Of a stretch of DNA of 64,000 nt, positions 30,579-40,098 are shown piece by piece. How positions within the stretch are numbered: position 1 is the stretch's first letter; every line of letters starts with the position of its first letter. Below the pieces are notes generated by a model, which was given only the letters and a program-made list of their open reading frames with translations, ran no database searches and was not told where the DNA came from. The DNA is from an uncultured Arenicella sp. (GTDB lineage: Bacteria; Pseudomonadota; Gammaproteobacteria; Arenicellales; Arenicellaceae), in the NCBI GenBank assembly GCA_937922925.1, contig CALAKU010000022.1, forward strand, positions 42,041 through 106,040, in the 5' to 3' direction. The position numbers and the translations under genes are program-made.

Positions 30579-32282
30579 ATGGCAATAAACACAGTTGTCC
30601 ACCAAGTAATGTGGAATCGCCTAATTTCCGTGGTCGAAGAGCAAGCCCAGGCGCTGATTCGAACTGCGTTCTCAACATCGGTTCGTGAGGCTGGCGACTT
30701 ATCCGCCGGGGTGTATGACACCAATGGGCAAATGCTGGCGCAAGCCGTTACCGGCACGCCCGGGCATGTTAATTCCATGGCAGCAGCGGTGGCGCATTTT
30801 ATTCGACGGATAGGCCGAGAAAACATCTACGATGGCGATGTGTACATCACTAATGACCCATGGGAAGGCACTGGCCACTTGCATGACATCACCGTCGTTA
30901 GCCCGTCATTTTACAACAGCGAGTTAATCGGTTTTTTTGCGTGTACCGCGCACGTAGTCGATATTGGTGGGCGTGGTTTTACCGCCGATGCAAACTCAGT
31001 GTTTGAAGAAGGTTTATACATTCCAATAATGAAACTCTTTGAGCGCGCTGAAGTTGACAAGGCATTCATTAATATTGTGCGCGCGAATGTGCGTGAACCC
31101 GACCAAGTCGTTGGTGATATCTATGCGCTTGCTAATTGCAATCAAACCGGCCACAGACGGCTTTTGGAGATGATGCAGGAGTTTGATTTGACCGATTTAT
31201 CAGGTATCGCAGACTTCATTCTTGAACACTCGCATCGTGCCACGGTCGACAAGATAGCCGCGCTTAAAAAAGGCCAAGCCCAAGGCGATATGAGTATTGA
31301 CGGCTATCATAAGCCAATCCATTTAAAGGTATCCGTTGCCATCGAAGACGAAAGAATTATTTGCGATTTCACAGGTACCTCTGGTGTGGACAAGCAAGGC
31401 ATCAACGTGCCTTTGGTCTATACCCAAGCCTATGCTTGCTACGCGTTGAAATGCGCGGTTGCACCAGAAATCCCTAACAATGCCGCATCCTTGGCGCCTT
31501 TTGAAGTCACTGCGCCGCTTGGCAGCATTTTGAATGCGCCGCATCCAGCGCCTGTGGCACTGCGCCACGTGATAGGGCACATGATTCCCGACACGGTTTA
31601 CAACGCCCTCGATAAAATTTTACCAGACACGGTTCCAGCCGAAGGAGCCGGCGCGTTATGTAATTTTCAAATGTCGGTGCGCCCGAGGACCGACGAGCAA
31701 GCGCCGAGCGAAGCACGCCGAGCCGAAGTGTTAACCTTTAATTCTGGTGGTGCAGGCGCGCGACCGCATTTGGATGGCATGGATGCAACGGCGTTTCCCT
31801 CAGGCGTGATGACCATGCCAGTTGAAGCCACCGAACATGCAGGGCCAGTGATTATTTGGCGTAAAGAAATTCGCCCCGACAGCGGCGGGGCAGGCCAATA
31901 CCGAGGCGGCCTAGGGCAATGTATGGAAGTCAGCGCTACCGAGGGGCATGAGTTTGATTTCTCCGCCATGTTCGATCGTCTCGATCATCCCGCTCGTGGC
32001 CGACGAGGCGGCGGCAATGGAGCACCAACGATATTGAAACGCAGTGACGGCACGACAATGCAAGGCAAAGGCAAACAATTCGTGCCGCATGGTCAGCATG
32101 TACAATTGTTCTTTCCTGGCGGCGCAGGCTATGGTAAGCCAAAGCTTCGCCCAAAGGCGCAAGTAAAAAAAGATGTGGCGCGTGGCTTTATCTCTGGTGA
32201 ATCCGCACAACAAGACTACGGCCTAAGTCAGCAAGAAGTGCAAGGCGTACTAGATGATGTTGCCAATGGCAAAGCGAGTTAA
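30579..32282 (+). CDS. hyuB: Hydantoinase B/oxoprolinase family protein, subunit B
   Basis: VMWNRLISVVEEQAQALIRTAFSTSVREAGDLSAGVYD, YITNDPWEGTGHLHDI, GGAGQYRGGLGQ. ATG 30579 directly after the hyuA stop. Confidence 0.92.
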   Translation: MAINTVVHQVMWNRLISVVEEQAQALIRTAFSTSVREAGDLSAGVYDTNGQMLAQAVTGTPGHVNSMAAAVAHFIRRIGRENIYDGDVYITNDPWEGTGHLHDITVVSPSFYNSELIGFFACTAHVVDIGGRGFTADANSVFEEGLYIPIMKLFERAEVDKAFINIVRANVREPDQVVGDIYALANCNQTGHRRLLEMMQEFDLTDLSGIADFILEHSHRATVDKIAALKKGQAQGDMSIDGYHKPIHLKVSVAIEDERIICDFTGTSGVDKQGINVPLVYTQAYACYALKCAVAPEIPNNAASLAPFEVTAPLGSILNAPHPAPVALRHVIGHMIPDTVYNALDKILPDTVPAEGAGALCNFQMSVRPRTDEQAPSEARRAEVLTFNSGGAGARPHLDGMDATAFPSGVMTMPVEATEHAGPVIIWRKEIRPDSGGAGQYRGGLGQCMEVSATEGHEFDFSAMFDRLDHPARGRRGGGNGAPTILKRSDGTTMQGKGKQFVPHGQHVQLFFPGGAGYGKPKLRPKAQVKKDVARGFISGESAQQDYGLSQQEVQGVLDDVANGKAS

Positions 32283-32285
32283 TGA

Positions 32286-33500
32286 ATGGTGAAAAATAAT
32301 ACGACCCCCGCTCACTCGTTCTACGACGTAGTGATCGTCGGCGGCGCAAAAATCGGTTCATCGATCGCTTGGTTTTTAAGCCAAAACTCGGATTTCGACG
32401 GTTCAATTTTGGTGGTCGAAAAAGACATGAGCTATGCCAATTCAGCAACGGCGCACACCAACAGCTGCATGCGCCAGCAGTTCTCGAACGAAATTAACAT
32501 ACGCATTTCTCAATTTGCCGCCGAGTTTGTGACCGAATTCCAACGGTTTTTCAATCACGATCCTCGGGTTCCAACGGTGCATTTTCAATCCTATGGCTAT
32601 ATGTATCTAGCCGATAACCAAGAATTTGCCGACAGCTTAAAAGAAGCCCAAAAGCTGCAAGAGGCGTGCGGGGCTGGAACTAAAATCATGTCGGCTAAGG
32701 ACATCGCTCAGGCCTACCCCTTCTATTACCTTGATGACATTGTTTGCGGCAGCCACAACTTGATCAACGAGGGCTACTATGATGGCAATACTGTCTTTGA
32801 TTGGTGGCGTCGCTCAGCTAAAGAGCACGGCAGTGAATACATCGAAAATGAAGTCGTGGGCATTCAGGTAGATCAAGATCAAACCCAGGTTGAGTCTGTT
32901 CAATTAGCCACTGGCGAGCGCATACAATGTGGCGCCATCGTCAATGCCTCCGGCACACGGGCTTCTGGTATCGCCGCTATGCTTGGTATCGATTTGCCGG
33001 TTGAGGCGCGCAAACGATATACCTATATTTTCAAGGCAGCCAAGCCCTTAGATCGCGACTTACCGTTAACGATTGACCCCAGTGGTGTGCACATGCGCTC
33101 TGATGGGGAGTATTATTTAGCGGGCTGCCCACCGGAACACGACCCTGCAGTTGAGGTTGATGACTTTGTCGAAGACGAAAGCCTGTGGACTGAAAAAGCG
33201 TGGCCCGCCATTGCTCAGCGCGTCCCACAGTTTGAATCTGTTAAGTTAATTAACTCGTGGGTTGGCCATTATGATTTTAATACGCTGGATCAAAATGCCA
33301 TTCTGGGGCCGCATCATCAGATACCTAATTTTTATTTCGCCAATGGCTTTTCAGGCCATGGTTTCCAACAAGCGCCAGCGGTCGGGCGAGGCTTGAGTGA
33401 GTTAATTGTTTATGGCGAATTCAAAAGCCTTGATCTTAGCCCCTTTAGTTATGAGCGCGTGGTACTGGATCAACCCTTTATTGAACGCGCGGTAATCTGA
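32286..33500 (+). CDS. FAD-dependent oxidoreductase, DadA/FOXRED1-like
   Basis: N-terminal dinucleotide-binding motif YDVVIVGGAKIGSSIAWFL and C-terminal NFYFANGFSGHGFQQAPAVGRGLSELI. Confidence 0.85.
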   Translation: MVKNNTTPAHSFYDVVIVGGAKIGSSIAWFLSQNSDFDGSILVVEKDMSYANSATAHTNSCMRQQFSNEINIRISQFAAEFVTEFQRFFNHDPRVPTVHFQSYGYMYLADNQEFADSLKEAQKLQEACGAGTKIMSAKDIAQAYPFYYLDDIVCGSHNLINEGYYDGNTVFDWWRRSAKEHGSEYIENEVVGIQVDQDQTQVESVQLATGERIQCGAIVNASGTRASGIAAMLGIDLPVEARKRYTYIFKAAKPLDRDLPLTIDPSGVHMRSDGEYYLAGCPPEHDPAVEVDDFVEDESLWTEKAWPAIAQRVPQFESVKLINSWVGHYDFNTLDQNAILGPHHQIPNFYFANGFSGHGFQQAPAVGRGLSELIVYGEFKSLDLSPFSYERVVLDQPFIERAVI

Positions 33501-33504
33501 GCAG

Positions 33505-34713
33505 ATGAGCGAACTACTTGCCTCTCGACTTGCTCCCGTAAAACCAAGCGCATCCGCGTGGGTTAGCCAAGCGGCACGTAAGCTTAGGCAAGAAGGCAAA
33601 GACATTATCGACCTTGGTTTGGGCGAGCCTGATTTCGCTACGCCAGCGCACATTATCGATGCTGCACACAAAGCGGCGTTGGATGGCCAAACCAAATACC
33701 CGCCTAACGACGGCACAGCCGAATTGAAACGCGCAGTGCAAACGAAGTTTAAGCGGGACAATAATTTGGATTTTTCAGCAAATGAAATCCTAATCAGCAA
33801 CGGCGCCAAGCAAGTTATTTTTAACGCACTGATGGCGACGCTAGAACCGCAATCGCAAGTGTTATTGTGCGCTCCGTATTTTGGTCAGTATCAAGATATG
33901 GTGGCAGTGGTTGGTGGCCAAAGCCTTTCATTGCGGTGTGAAAAAGAAAATGACTTTCTACTCAGCCCCAAGGCTTTGGAAGACGTAATCAATGCTGATA
34001 CCAAATGGTTAATTTTAAATTCGCCTTCCAATCCGGCGGGGGCCACCTATAGTAAACAGCAACTACAAGCACTAGGTCGGGTACTCGAGAAGCATCGTCA
34101 TGTGTTGGTTATGGCCGACGAGATTTACGAGCACATTTTGTTTGACGATCAAGAGTTCACTTCCTTCGCAAGCGCAAACCCTCAGTTAAGAGAGCGGACT
34201 TTAGTGGTCAACGGTGTCTCTAAAGCCTATGCCATGACAGGCTGGCGCATTGGTTTCGGAGCTGGCCCGGCCGCACTAATAGGCGCGATGAATACGGTGC
34301 AATCGCAAATTTCATCAGGCGCATGCAGTATTGCTCAAGCGGCGGCGGCTGAAGCACTGTCAGGCCCGCAAGATTGTGTGAAAGATTTTTGCCGCGCTTT
34401 TCAATCTCGGCGAGACCTTGTAGTTGAAGCAATTAATGCGATCCCCGGGCTTGAATTAAAGACACCGCGCGGTGCTTTTTATGCCTTTGTAGCCTGCGAT
34501 GATTTAATTGGAAGCTACACGCCAGATGGGCAACACATAAGCAACGATATTCAGTTCACTGAATACCTACTCAACGAAGCCGGCATAGCCGCTGTGCCGG
34601 GTTCGGCCTATGGTATCTCGCCGTTCTTTCGTCTTTCTACAGCAACTTCTGAAACTGTTTTAACGACAGCAATGGCTCGTATAGAAGCCGCCGTTGCAAA
34701 ACTAAAACGTTAA
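33505..34713 (+). CDS. Pyridoxal-phosphate-dependent aminotransferase (aspartate aminotransferase family, class I/II)
   Basis: IIDLGLGEPDFATPAHI, NSPSNPAGATYS, NGVSKAYAMTGWRIGF (PLP lysine). Confidence 0.9.
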   Translation: MSELLASRLAPVKPSASAWVSQAARKLRQEGKDIIDLGLGEPDFATPAHIIDAAHKAALDGQTKYPPNDGTAELKRAVQTKFKRDNNLDFSANEILISNGAKQVIFNALMATLEPQSQVLLCAPYFGQYQDMVAVVGGQSLSLRCEKENDFLLSPKALEDVINADTKWLILNSPSNPAGATYSKQQLQALGRVLEKHRHVLVMADEIYEHILFDDQEFTSFASANPQLRERTLVVNGVSKAYAMTGWRIGFGAGPAALIGAMNTVQSQISSGACSIAQAAAAEALSGPQDCVKDFCRAFQSRRDLVVEAINAIPGLELKTPRGAFYAFVACDDLIGSYTPDGQHISNDIQFTEYLLNEAGIAAVPGSAYGISPFFRLSTATSETVLTTAMARIEAAVAKLKR

Positions 34714-34719
34714 TTAAAA

Positions 34720-35568
34720 GTGAAACCTATGCTAAATAAAATTGTACTCACCGGTGCTGCCGGCCGACTCGGTTCTTACTTACGCGAGCCATTGAGCCAT
34801 CTAGCAACGGAACTTGTTAGCACAGACTTGGTCGATGATTTAGGTAAGCTTTACCCCGGCGAGCGCTACCAAAAAGCAGACTTGGCTAGTTTGGAGCAAA
34901 TGTTAGAGATTGTTGATGGCGCTGACATGGTTGTGCATTTTGGTGCCATTGGCGACGAAGCACCATTTGATGACATCCTGCAAGCCAATATTATAGGAGC
35001 CTATAACGTTTGGGAGGCCGCTTATCGAAACGGTGTTCGGCGAGTGGTTTATGCCAGTTCGGTACACGCCATCGGCATGCATGATCGCACTGCCGGAATC
35101 GGTCTCGACGCACCACATAAGCCTGATACCTACTACGGCCTCGCCAAGTGTTTTGCTGAAGACCTAGCTAGCCTGTATTGGGATAAACGCGGTGTTGAAG
35201 CCGTGTGCTTACGAATTTTTTCCTGCGCGCAAGTCACTAATGCCCGAGCTTTGGGAACTTGGTTATCGTACGACGATCTTATTCATTTAGTCGAACAATC
35301 AATCACTACTCCAGTGACCAAATTTACCGTGGTCTGGGGTATTTCCAATAATGACCGCTGCCCGGTAGACAATAGTAAAGCCAAGTTTTTGGGATATCGC
35401 CCCAAAGATAACGCGGAGCAATTTGCCGCCGAAATCTTAGCTCAAACGCCACCACTCGATTTACATGATCCAGAGCACCTTTATCTTGGCGGGCCATTTG
35501 CATCCGTTGAATTGGGTAATAGCGGGGTTGCGACCATGAATATTATTGATGACACCAAATCTAACTAA
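34720..35568 (+). CDS. NAD(P)-dependent SDR / epimerase family (uronate dehydrogenase-like)
   Basis: IVLTGAAGRLGSYLRE glycine motif; YASSVHAIG ... YYGLAKCFAEDLA catalytic Tyr/Lys. Confidence 0.8.
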   Translation: MKPMLNKIVLTGAAGRLGSYLREPLSHLATELVSTDLVDDLGKLYPGERYQKADLASLEQMLEIVDGADMVVHFGAIGDEAPFDDILQANIIGAYNVWEAAYRNGVRRVVYASSVHAIGMHDRTAGIGLDAPHKPDTYYGLAKCFAEDLASLYWDKRGVEAVCLRIFSCAQVTNARALGTWLSYDDLIHLVEQSITTPVTKFTVVWGISNNDRCPVDNSKAKFLGYRPKDNAEQFAAEILAQTPPLDLHDPEHLYLGGPFASVELGNSGVATMNIIDDTKSN

Positions 35569-35660
35569 GTTGGTGATCGTCAATCCGTTGTCAAATGTTG
35601 GCACGATTTCTGCTGTGTTTTTACCACGAGACTTCTTTTACCATCGTGTTGTGTTGAACA

Positions 35661-36248
35661 ATGGCAGAAAATCAACCACCGCTTTTACTGGCGAGTTTTT
35701 ATCAACATGCATCGCTCGACAGTTTTATTCGCGAACTCAGCGATGCTAACTTTTTAGTTGAACATATTTCGCTTGCCGAAGCCGATTGGGCAGACCGCAT
35801 CTTGTCCTTGCCCGAAGCAACCCTGGTACTACTGGTGAGCGAGCTTCAAGCTCACCATCTAACAGCGATCGAATCCATTCATGGTCAACGCTCGGTGGCG
35901 ATTGTGGTTATCGCTTGCTCACACACGCTGGCTGTAAGCGATATTGTTGCTGCGGGCGTGCACGCCTACCTTGACGAACCTGTACGCCCAGATAAGTTGC
36001 CATTAATCGCGAGTTTAGCTGACGCACGCTTCAAAATGTGGCGATCATTAAGCTCGGAACTCAAGCTAAGCCAACAAAAACTGTCAGAACGTAAGCTGAT
36101 CGAGAAAGCCAAGGGCGTGCTTATGGAGCAAAAAAAGATCAGCGAACAACAAGCCTACGACCAGCTGCGCCGAACGGCCATGAACCAAGGGCAGACCATG
36201 GCGGTACTCGCCAGCCGCATTGTCTCAGTGGTGGAAATCTTTGATTGA
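35661..36248 (+). CDS. nasT: ANTAR-domain regulator (NasT/AmiR-like RNA-binding antiterminator)
   Basis: C-terminal ANTAR motif RKLIEKAKGVLMEQKKISEQQAYDQLRRTAMNQGQTMAVLASRIV; N-terminal pseudo-receiver; located immediately upstream of nitrate transport genes. Confidence 0.85.
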   Translation: MAENQPPLLLASFYQHASLDSFIRELSDANFLVEHISLAEADWADRILSLPEATLVLLVSELQAHHLTAIESIHGQRSVAIVVIACSHTLAVSDIVAAGVHAYLDEPVRPDKLPLIASLADARFKMWRSLSSELKLSQQKLSERKLIEKAKGVLMEQKKISEQQAYDQLRRTAMNQGQTMAVLASRIVSVVEIFD

Positions 36249-36340
36249 GCTTTTGCCAATGATGGTGATGGCTCAACGACTAAAACACAGCTGATTTAAT
36301 TTAAACGCGTTGCACAAAAATGATCAGTACTCCGATGTGT

Positions 36341-36357
36341 TGCACCGAGCCAGTGCG
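36341..36357. promoter_or_regulatory. Candidate NtrC binding site
   Basis: TGCACCGAGCCAGTGCG, close to the established NtrC dyad TGCACC-N5-GGTGCA. Confidence 0.5.
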
Positions 36358-36397
36358 TTGAATTTGATTGAGGCGTTTAATTTATTCGATTTCTAAC

Positions 36398-36414
36398 TTG
36401 GCACACTTCCTGCT
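36398..36414 (+). promoter_or_regulatory. Candidate sigma-54 promoter of nrtA operon
   Basis: TTGGCACACTTCCTGCT: TGGCAC-N5-CTGC with exact GG-N10-GC spacing, about 240 bp upstream of nrtA and about 50 bp downstream of the NtrC-like dyad. Confidence 0.65.
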
Positions 36415-36602
36415 TTGACTAATTCGAGCACTATTGGAATGCGGGCTTAGCGCTTCGCTTGTCTTGCATTCACCGATTCGTTCAATGAGCAGAATGATCA
36501 ATAGTGGGCAACCTTAGATCTCACGCACGATGCAGCGATGAGGGATATGCAAAACCACAACGGCGTTGTTTTGTCATTAGAAGCAAAGATGGCTTCATTA
36601 AG

Positions 36603-36635
36603 AAAAAGTGCGCTTAGCGCCCAATTTCACTTTTT
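36603..36635 (+). terminator. Candidate leader terminator/attenuator upstream of nrtA
   Basis: AAAAAGTG ... CACTTTTT perfect 8-bp arms with nested CGC-TTA-GCG hairpin, ending in a run of five T, 24 nt before the nrtA ATG. Confidence 0.5.
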
Positions 36636-36658
36636 GACAAAAACGAATTGAGGTTTTT

Positions 36659-38026
36659 ATGTTTCGCAGTTTACGAAATGCCGTTGGCATTGTTCTATTG
36701 TCGATTTCTTGTATTTCTTTCAACAGTCTCGCGGTGGCCGAGATTGGAGAGCCAGAAAAAGACGAACTCAAATTTGGCTTTATTAAGCTGACCGATATGG
36801 CGCCCATCGCCATCGCTTACGAGAATGGTTACTTTGAAGACGAGGGTCTCTACGTCACTATTGAGGCGCAAGCCAACTGGAAGGTGCTGCTTGATGGCGT
36901 GATTGATGGCACTTTAGATGGTGCGCATATGCTGGCTGGTCAGCCGCTCGCAGCTACGATTGGTTATGGCACTGAGGCGCATATCGTGACGCCGTTTTCT
37001 ATGGATTTAAATGGCAATGGAATCACAGTCTCCAATGACATTTGGGCAAAAATGAAAGAACACGTGCCAGTTGAAGATGGCAAGCCAGTGCATCCCATCA
37101 AGGCCGATTACCTCAAGCCGGTTGTCGACTCATTTAAAGCCGAAGGCAAGCCCTTTAAAATGGGCATGGTGTTTCCAGTATCGACGCACAATTATGAATT
37201 ACGTTATTGGTTAGCCGCGGGCGGAATTCATCCGGGCTACTATGCGCCGCACAAGGGCGATACCGCGGGTACCATCGATGCTGATGCATTGTTATCAGTA
37301 ACACCACCACCGCAAATGCCAGCAACCTTGGAGGCGGGCACGATTTATGGATATTGCGTTGGAGAGCCTTGGAACCAGCAAGCCGTTTTCAAAGGCATCG
37401 GTGTGCCGGTGATTACCGACTATGAAATCTGGAAGAACAACCCAGAAAAAGTATTCGGAATGACCAAGGAGTTCACTGAAAAATACCCCAACACCACCGT
37501 AAGAGTGGTTAAGGCGCTATTGCGGGCAGCTAAATGGTTAGACGAAAACAACAATGCTAATCGGCCCGCCGCGGTAAAAATCCTAGCGCAATCAAATTAT
37601 GTTGGCGCGGACTACGACGTGATTGCCAATTCCATGACTGGCACTTTTGAGTATGAGAAAGGCGATAAACGTGATGTGCCAGACTTTAACGTTTTCTTTC
37701 GGTACAACGCGACCTATCCCTATTATTCCGATGCGATTTGGTATCTCACTCAGATGCGTCGCTGGGGGCAAATCTCAGAGCCGCAAAGCGATGATTGGTA
37801 TAAGCAAGTCGCAGCTGATGTATACAAGCCTGAGATTTACGCCATGGCGGCAAAGGAGTTGATCGCCGAGGATCTGATGAGCGCGACTGACTTCCCTGAT
37901 TTTGAAACTGAGACCGGTTTTAAGCCGGAACAGACCGAATTCATCGATGGCGTGTCATACGACGGCAGTCAACCTAACGCCTATCTCAAGAAGTTTGATA
38001 TCGGTCTAAAAGACGAAACCTTGTAA
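36659..38026 (+). CDS. nrtA: Nitrate ABC transporter substrate-binding protein
   Basis: Signal peptide; [65 protein letters not shown] is characteristic of NrtA/CmpA. Confidence 0.93.
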   Translation: MFRSLRNAVGIVLLSISCISFNSLAVAEIGEPEKDELKFGFIKLTDMAPIAIAYENGYFEDEGLYVTIEAQANWKVLLDGVIDGTLDGAHMLAGQPLAATIGYGTEAHIVTPFSMDLNGNGITVSNDIWAKMKEHVPVEDGKPVHPIKADYLKPVVDSFKAEGKPFKMGMVFPVSTHNYELRYWLAAGGIHPGYYAPHKGDTAGTIDADALLSVTPPPQMPATLEAGTIYGYCVGEPWNQQAVFKGIGVPVITDYEIWKNNPEKVFGMTKEFTEKYPNTTVRVVKALLRAAKWLDENNNANRPAAVKILAQSNYVGADYDVIANSMTGTFEYEKGDKRDVPDFNVFFRYNATYPYYSDAIWYLTQMRRWGQISEPQSDDWYKQVAADVYKPEIYAMAAKELIAEDLMSATDFPDFETETGFKPEQTEFIDGVSYDGSQPNAYLKKFDIGLKDETL

Positions 38027-38052
38027 GTGAAAATCACCAGAGAGAGACGATC

Positions 38053-39051
38053 ATGAGCGCGACTTCTGAGCCGACTCAAATAGGTAAGTTAGAGCAAGGC
38101 CTACATCAATTAACTCGAGCCCTATTCTCGATAGATTTGAGAAATATGTTGTTGCCGCTCTTGGGCATAATCGCCTTTCTCGCTCTGTGGAGCGCGGCCG
38201 CGAGTCGAATCGATACCTCTCTCGGGCAATTCCCTGGGCCGAGCAAAGTTTACCAGCAAGCGGGCACACTGTGGGAAGAGCACCAGCAAGAACGCGACAA
38301 AGCGACCGCCTTTTATGAACGCCAAGAGCAGCGTAACGCAAAAAAGTTAGCCAAAAACCCAGAAGCGAACATTAAGATTCGCAAGTACACCGGCAAAGAA
38401 ACCTACTTCGATCAAATCGCGACCAGTTTAAAAACGGTGATGTTCGGTTTTTTAATTGCGTCCTTGATCGCTATCCCGTTGGGCTTGGCTTGTGGATTAA
38501 GCGATTCGATCTACAAAGCCGTGAATCCGCTGATACAGGTGTTCAAACCGGTATCGCCACTGGCCTGGTTGCCGCTGATCACCATGGTGGTCTCTGCCGT
38601 TTATGTGAGCGACGATCCGATGTTTGAAAAGTCATTTTTAAACTCGGCTTTCACTGTGACCTTATGTTGCTTGTGGCCAACCTTAATTAACACGGCTGTT
38701 GGCGTGGCGAACGTCGATAAAGACTTACTTAATGTTAGCCGAGTCATCAAGTTACCCACCTTTAAACACATACAAAAAATTGTATTGCCGGCATCAGTGC
38801 CGATGGTGTTTACCGGTTTAAGACTCTCGTTGGCGACTGGCTGGATGGTACTAATCGCCGCTGAAATGCTTTCGCAAAACCCGGGGCTCGGTAAGTTCGT
38901 GTGGGATGAATTTCAAAATGGGTCTTCTAATTCTCTTGCCCGCATCATGGTGGCTGTGGTCACCATCGGAGTGATCGGTTTTGTACTAGATCGCCTCATT
39001 TTAGTGCTACAAAAATCGCTTAGCTGGGACAAGAACGCGGTGCTGCGTTAA
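38053..39051 (+). CDS. nrtB: Nitrate ABC transporter permease
   Basis: Integral-membrane BPD permease with NrtB-type N-terminal extension; between nrtA and ATPase. Confidence 0.92.
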   Translation: MSATSEPTQIGKLEQGLHQLTRALFSIDLRNMLLPLLGIIAFLALWSAAASRIDTSLGQFPGPSKVYQQAGTLWEEHQQERDKATAFYERQEQRNAKKLAKNPEANIKIRKYTGKETYFDQIATSLKTVMFGFLIASLIAIPLGLACGLSDSIYKAVNPLIQVFKPVSPLAWLPLITMVVSAVYVSDDPMFEKSFLNSAFTVTLCCLWPTLINTAVGVANVDKDLLNVSRVIKLPTFKHIQKIVLPASVPMVFTGLRLSLATGWMVLIAAEMLSQNPGLGKFVWDEFQNGSSNSLARIMVAVVTIGVIGFVLDRLILVLQKSLSWDKNAVLR

Positions 39052-39101
39052 CAGCTTATCGTTTTCAACACAATGACTACACAGATGACGGAAGCCTCAT
39101 T

Positions 39102-39968
39102 ATGACAACGACTCCAGATAAATTTTTAGAAATCTCTAAAGTGGGCATCGACTTCCCCACCGCGAATGGGCCTTATACGGCACTTAAAGACGTCAATTTT
39201 TTTATTCGCGAAGGAGAGTTTGCATCAATCATCGGCCACTCTGGCTGCGGTAAATCTACGGTATTAAATATTATTGCCGGGCTTTATCAGGCGACGTCCG
39301 GCGGCGTCATTCTAGATGGTCGAGAAGTGAAAGACCCCGGGCCAGATCGCGCTGTGGTATTCCAAAGTCACGCGCTGATGCCGTGGTTAAGTGTGTTCGA
39401 CAATGTGGGGCTGGCCGTCGAGCAAGTATTTAGAGATTCTAAAACCAAGGCTGAACGCAGAGAGTGGATAGAACATAATTTGCGTTTGGTGAAAATGGAG
39501 CACGCCATGCGCAAAATGCCCCATGAAATCTCAGGCGGCATGAAGCAACGTGTGGGCATTGCCAGATGCTTGGCTATGCAGCCCAAGGTAATGCTGATGG
39601 ATGAACCTTTTGGTGCGCTCGATGCGCTGACCAGAGCGAACTTGCAAGATTCAGTAATGGAGATTCAAAAGGAACTCAACACCACCATTATTTTAATCAC
39701 GCATGATGTGGATGAAGCCGTATTGATGTCCGACAAAATTGTGATGATGTCTAACGGCCCAGCGGCCAAAGTCGGCGAATTGCTTGAAGTCGACCTACCT
39801 CGCCCAAGAGAGCGAGTCGCGCTCTCGAAAGACGACCAATTTAACCACTACCGACAACAAGTCTTATCGTTTTTATACGAGAAAAAAGGTGTGGTGGATT
39901 TTGATTCGGCCAAACGCAAAGCCAAAGAATCAAGCGAGCCAAGCATCGCTGCAGAGAAAGTGAGCTAG
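39102..39968 (+). CDS. nrtC: Nitrate ABC transporter ATP-binding protein
   Basis: GHSGCGKST, ISGGMKQRVGIARCLAMQPKVMLMDEPFGALDALTR; nitrate-type ATPase. Confidence 0.92.
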   Translation: MTTTPDKFLEISKVGIDFPTANGPYTALKDVNFFIREGEFASIIGHSGCGKSTVLNIIAGLYQATSGGVILDGREVKDPGPDRAVVFQSHALMPWLSVFDNVGLAVEQVFRDSKTKAERREWIEHNLRLVKMEHAMRKMPHEISGGMKQRVGIARCLAMQPKVMLMDEPFGALDALTRANLQDSVMEIQKELNTTIILITHDVDEAVLMSDKIVMMSNGPAAKVGELLEVDLPRPRERVALSKDDQFNHYRQQVLSFLYEKKGVVDFDSAKRKAKESSEPSIAAEKVS

Positions 39969-40098
39969 TTGACAAGCTAATTAGCCAAAACGAATTAACA
40001 GGTGAGTTCAACGGCGAGCCACCGCTTTTTACAAATTGCCCCCTAGCGACGAGGCTTGAGTGAGCGGTTTGTAAGAGTCAAGAAGCGGAGAAAATTAA

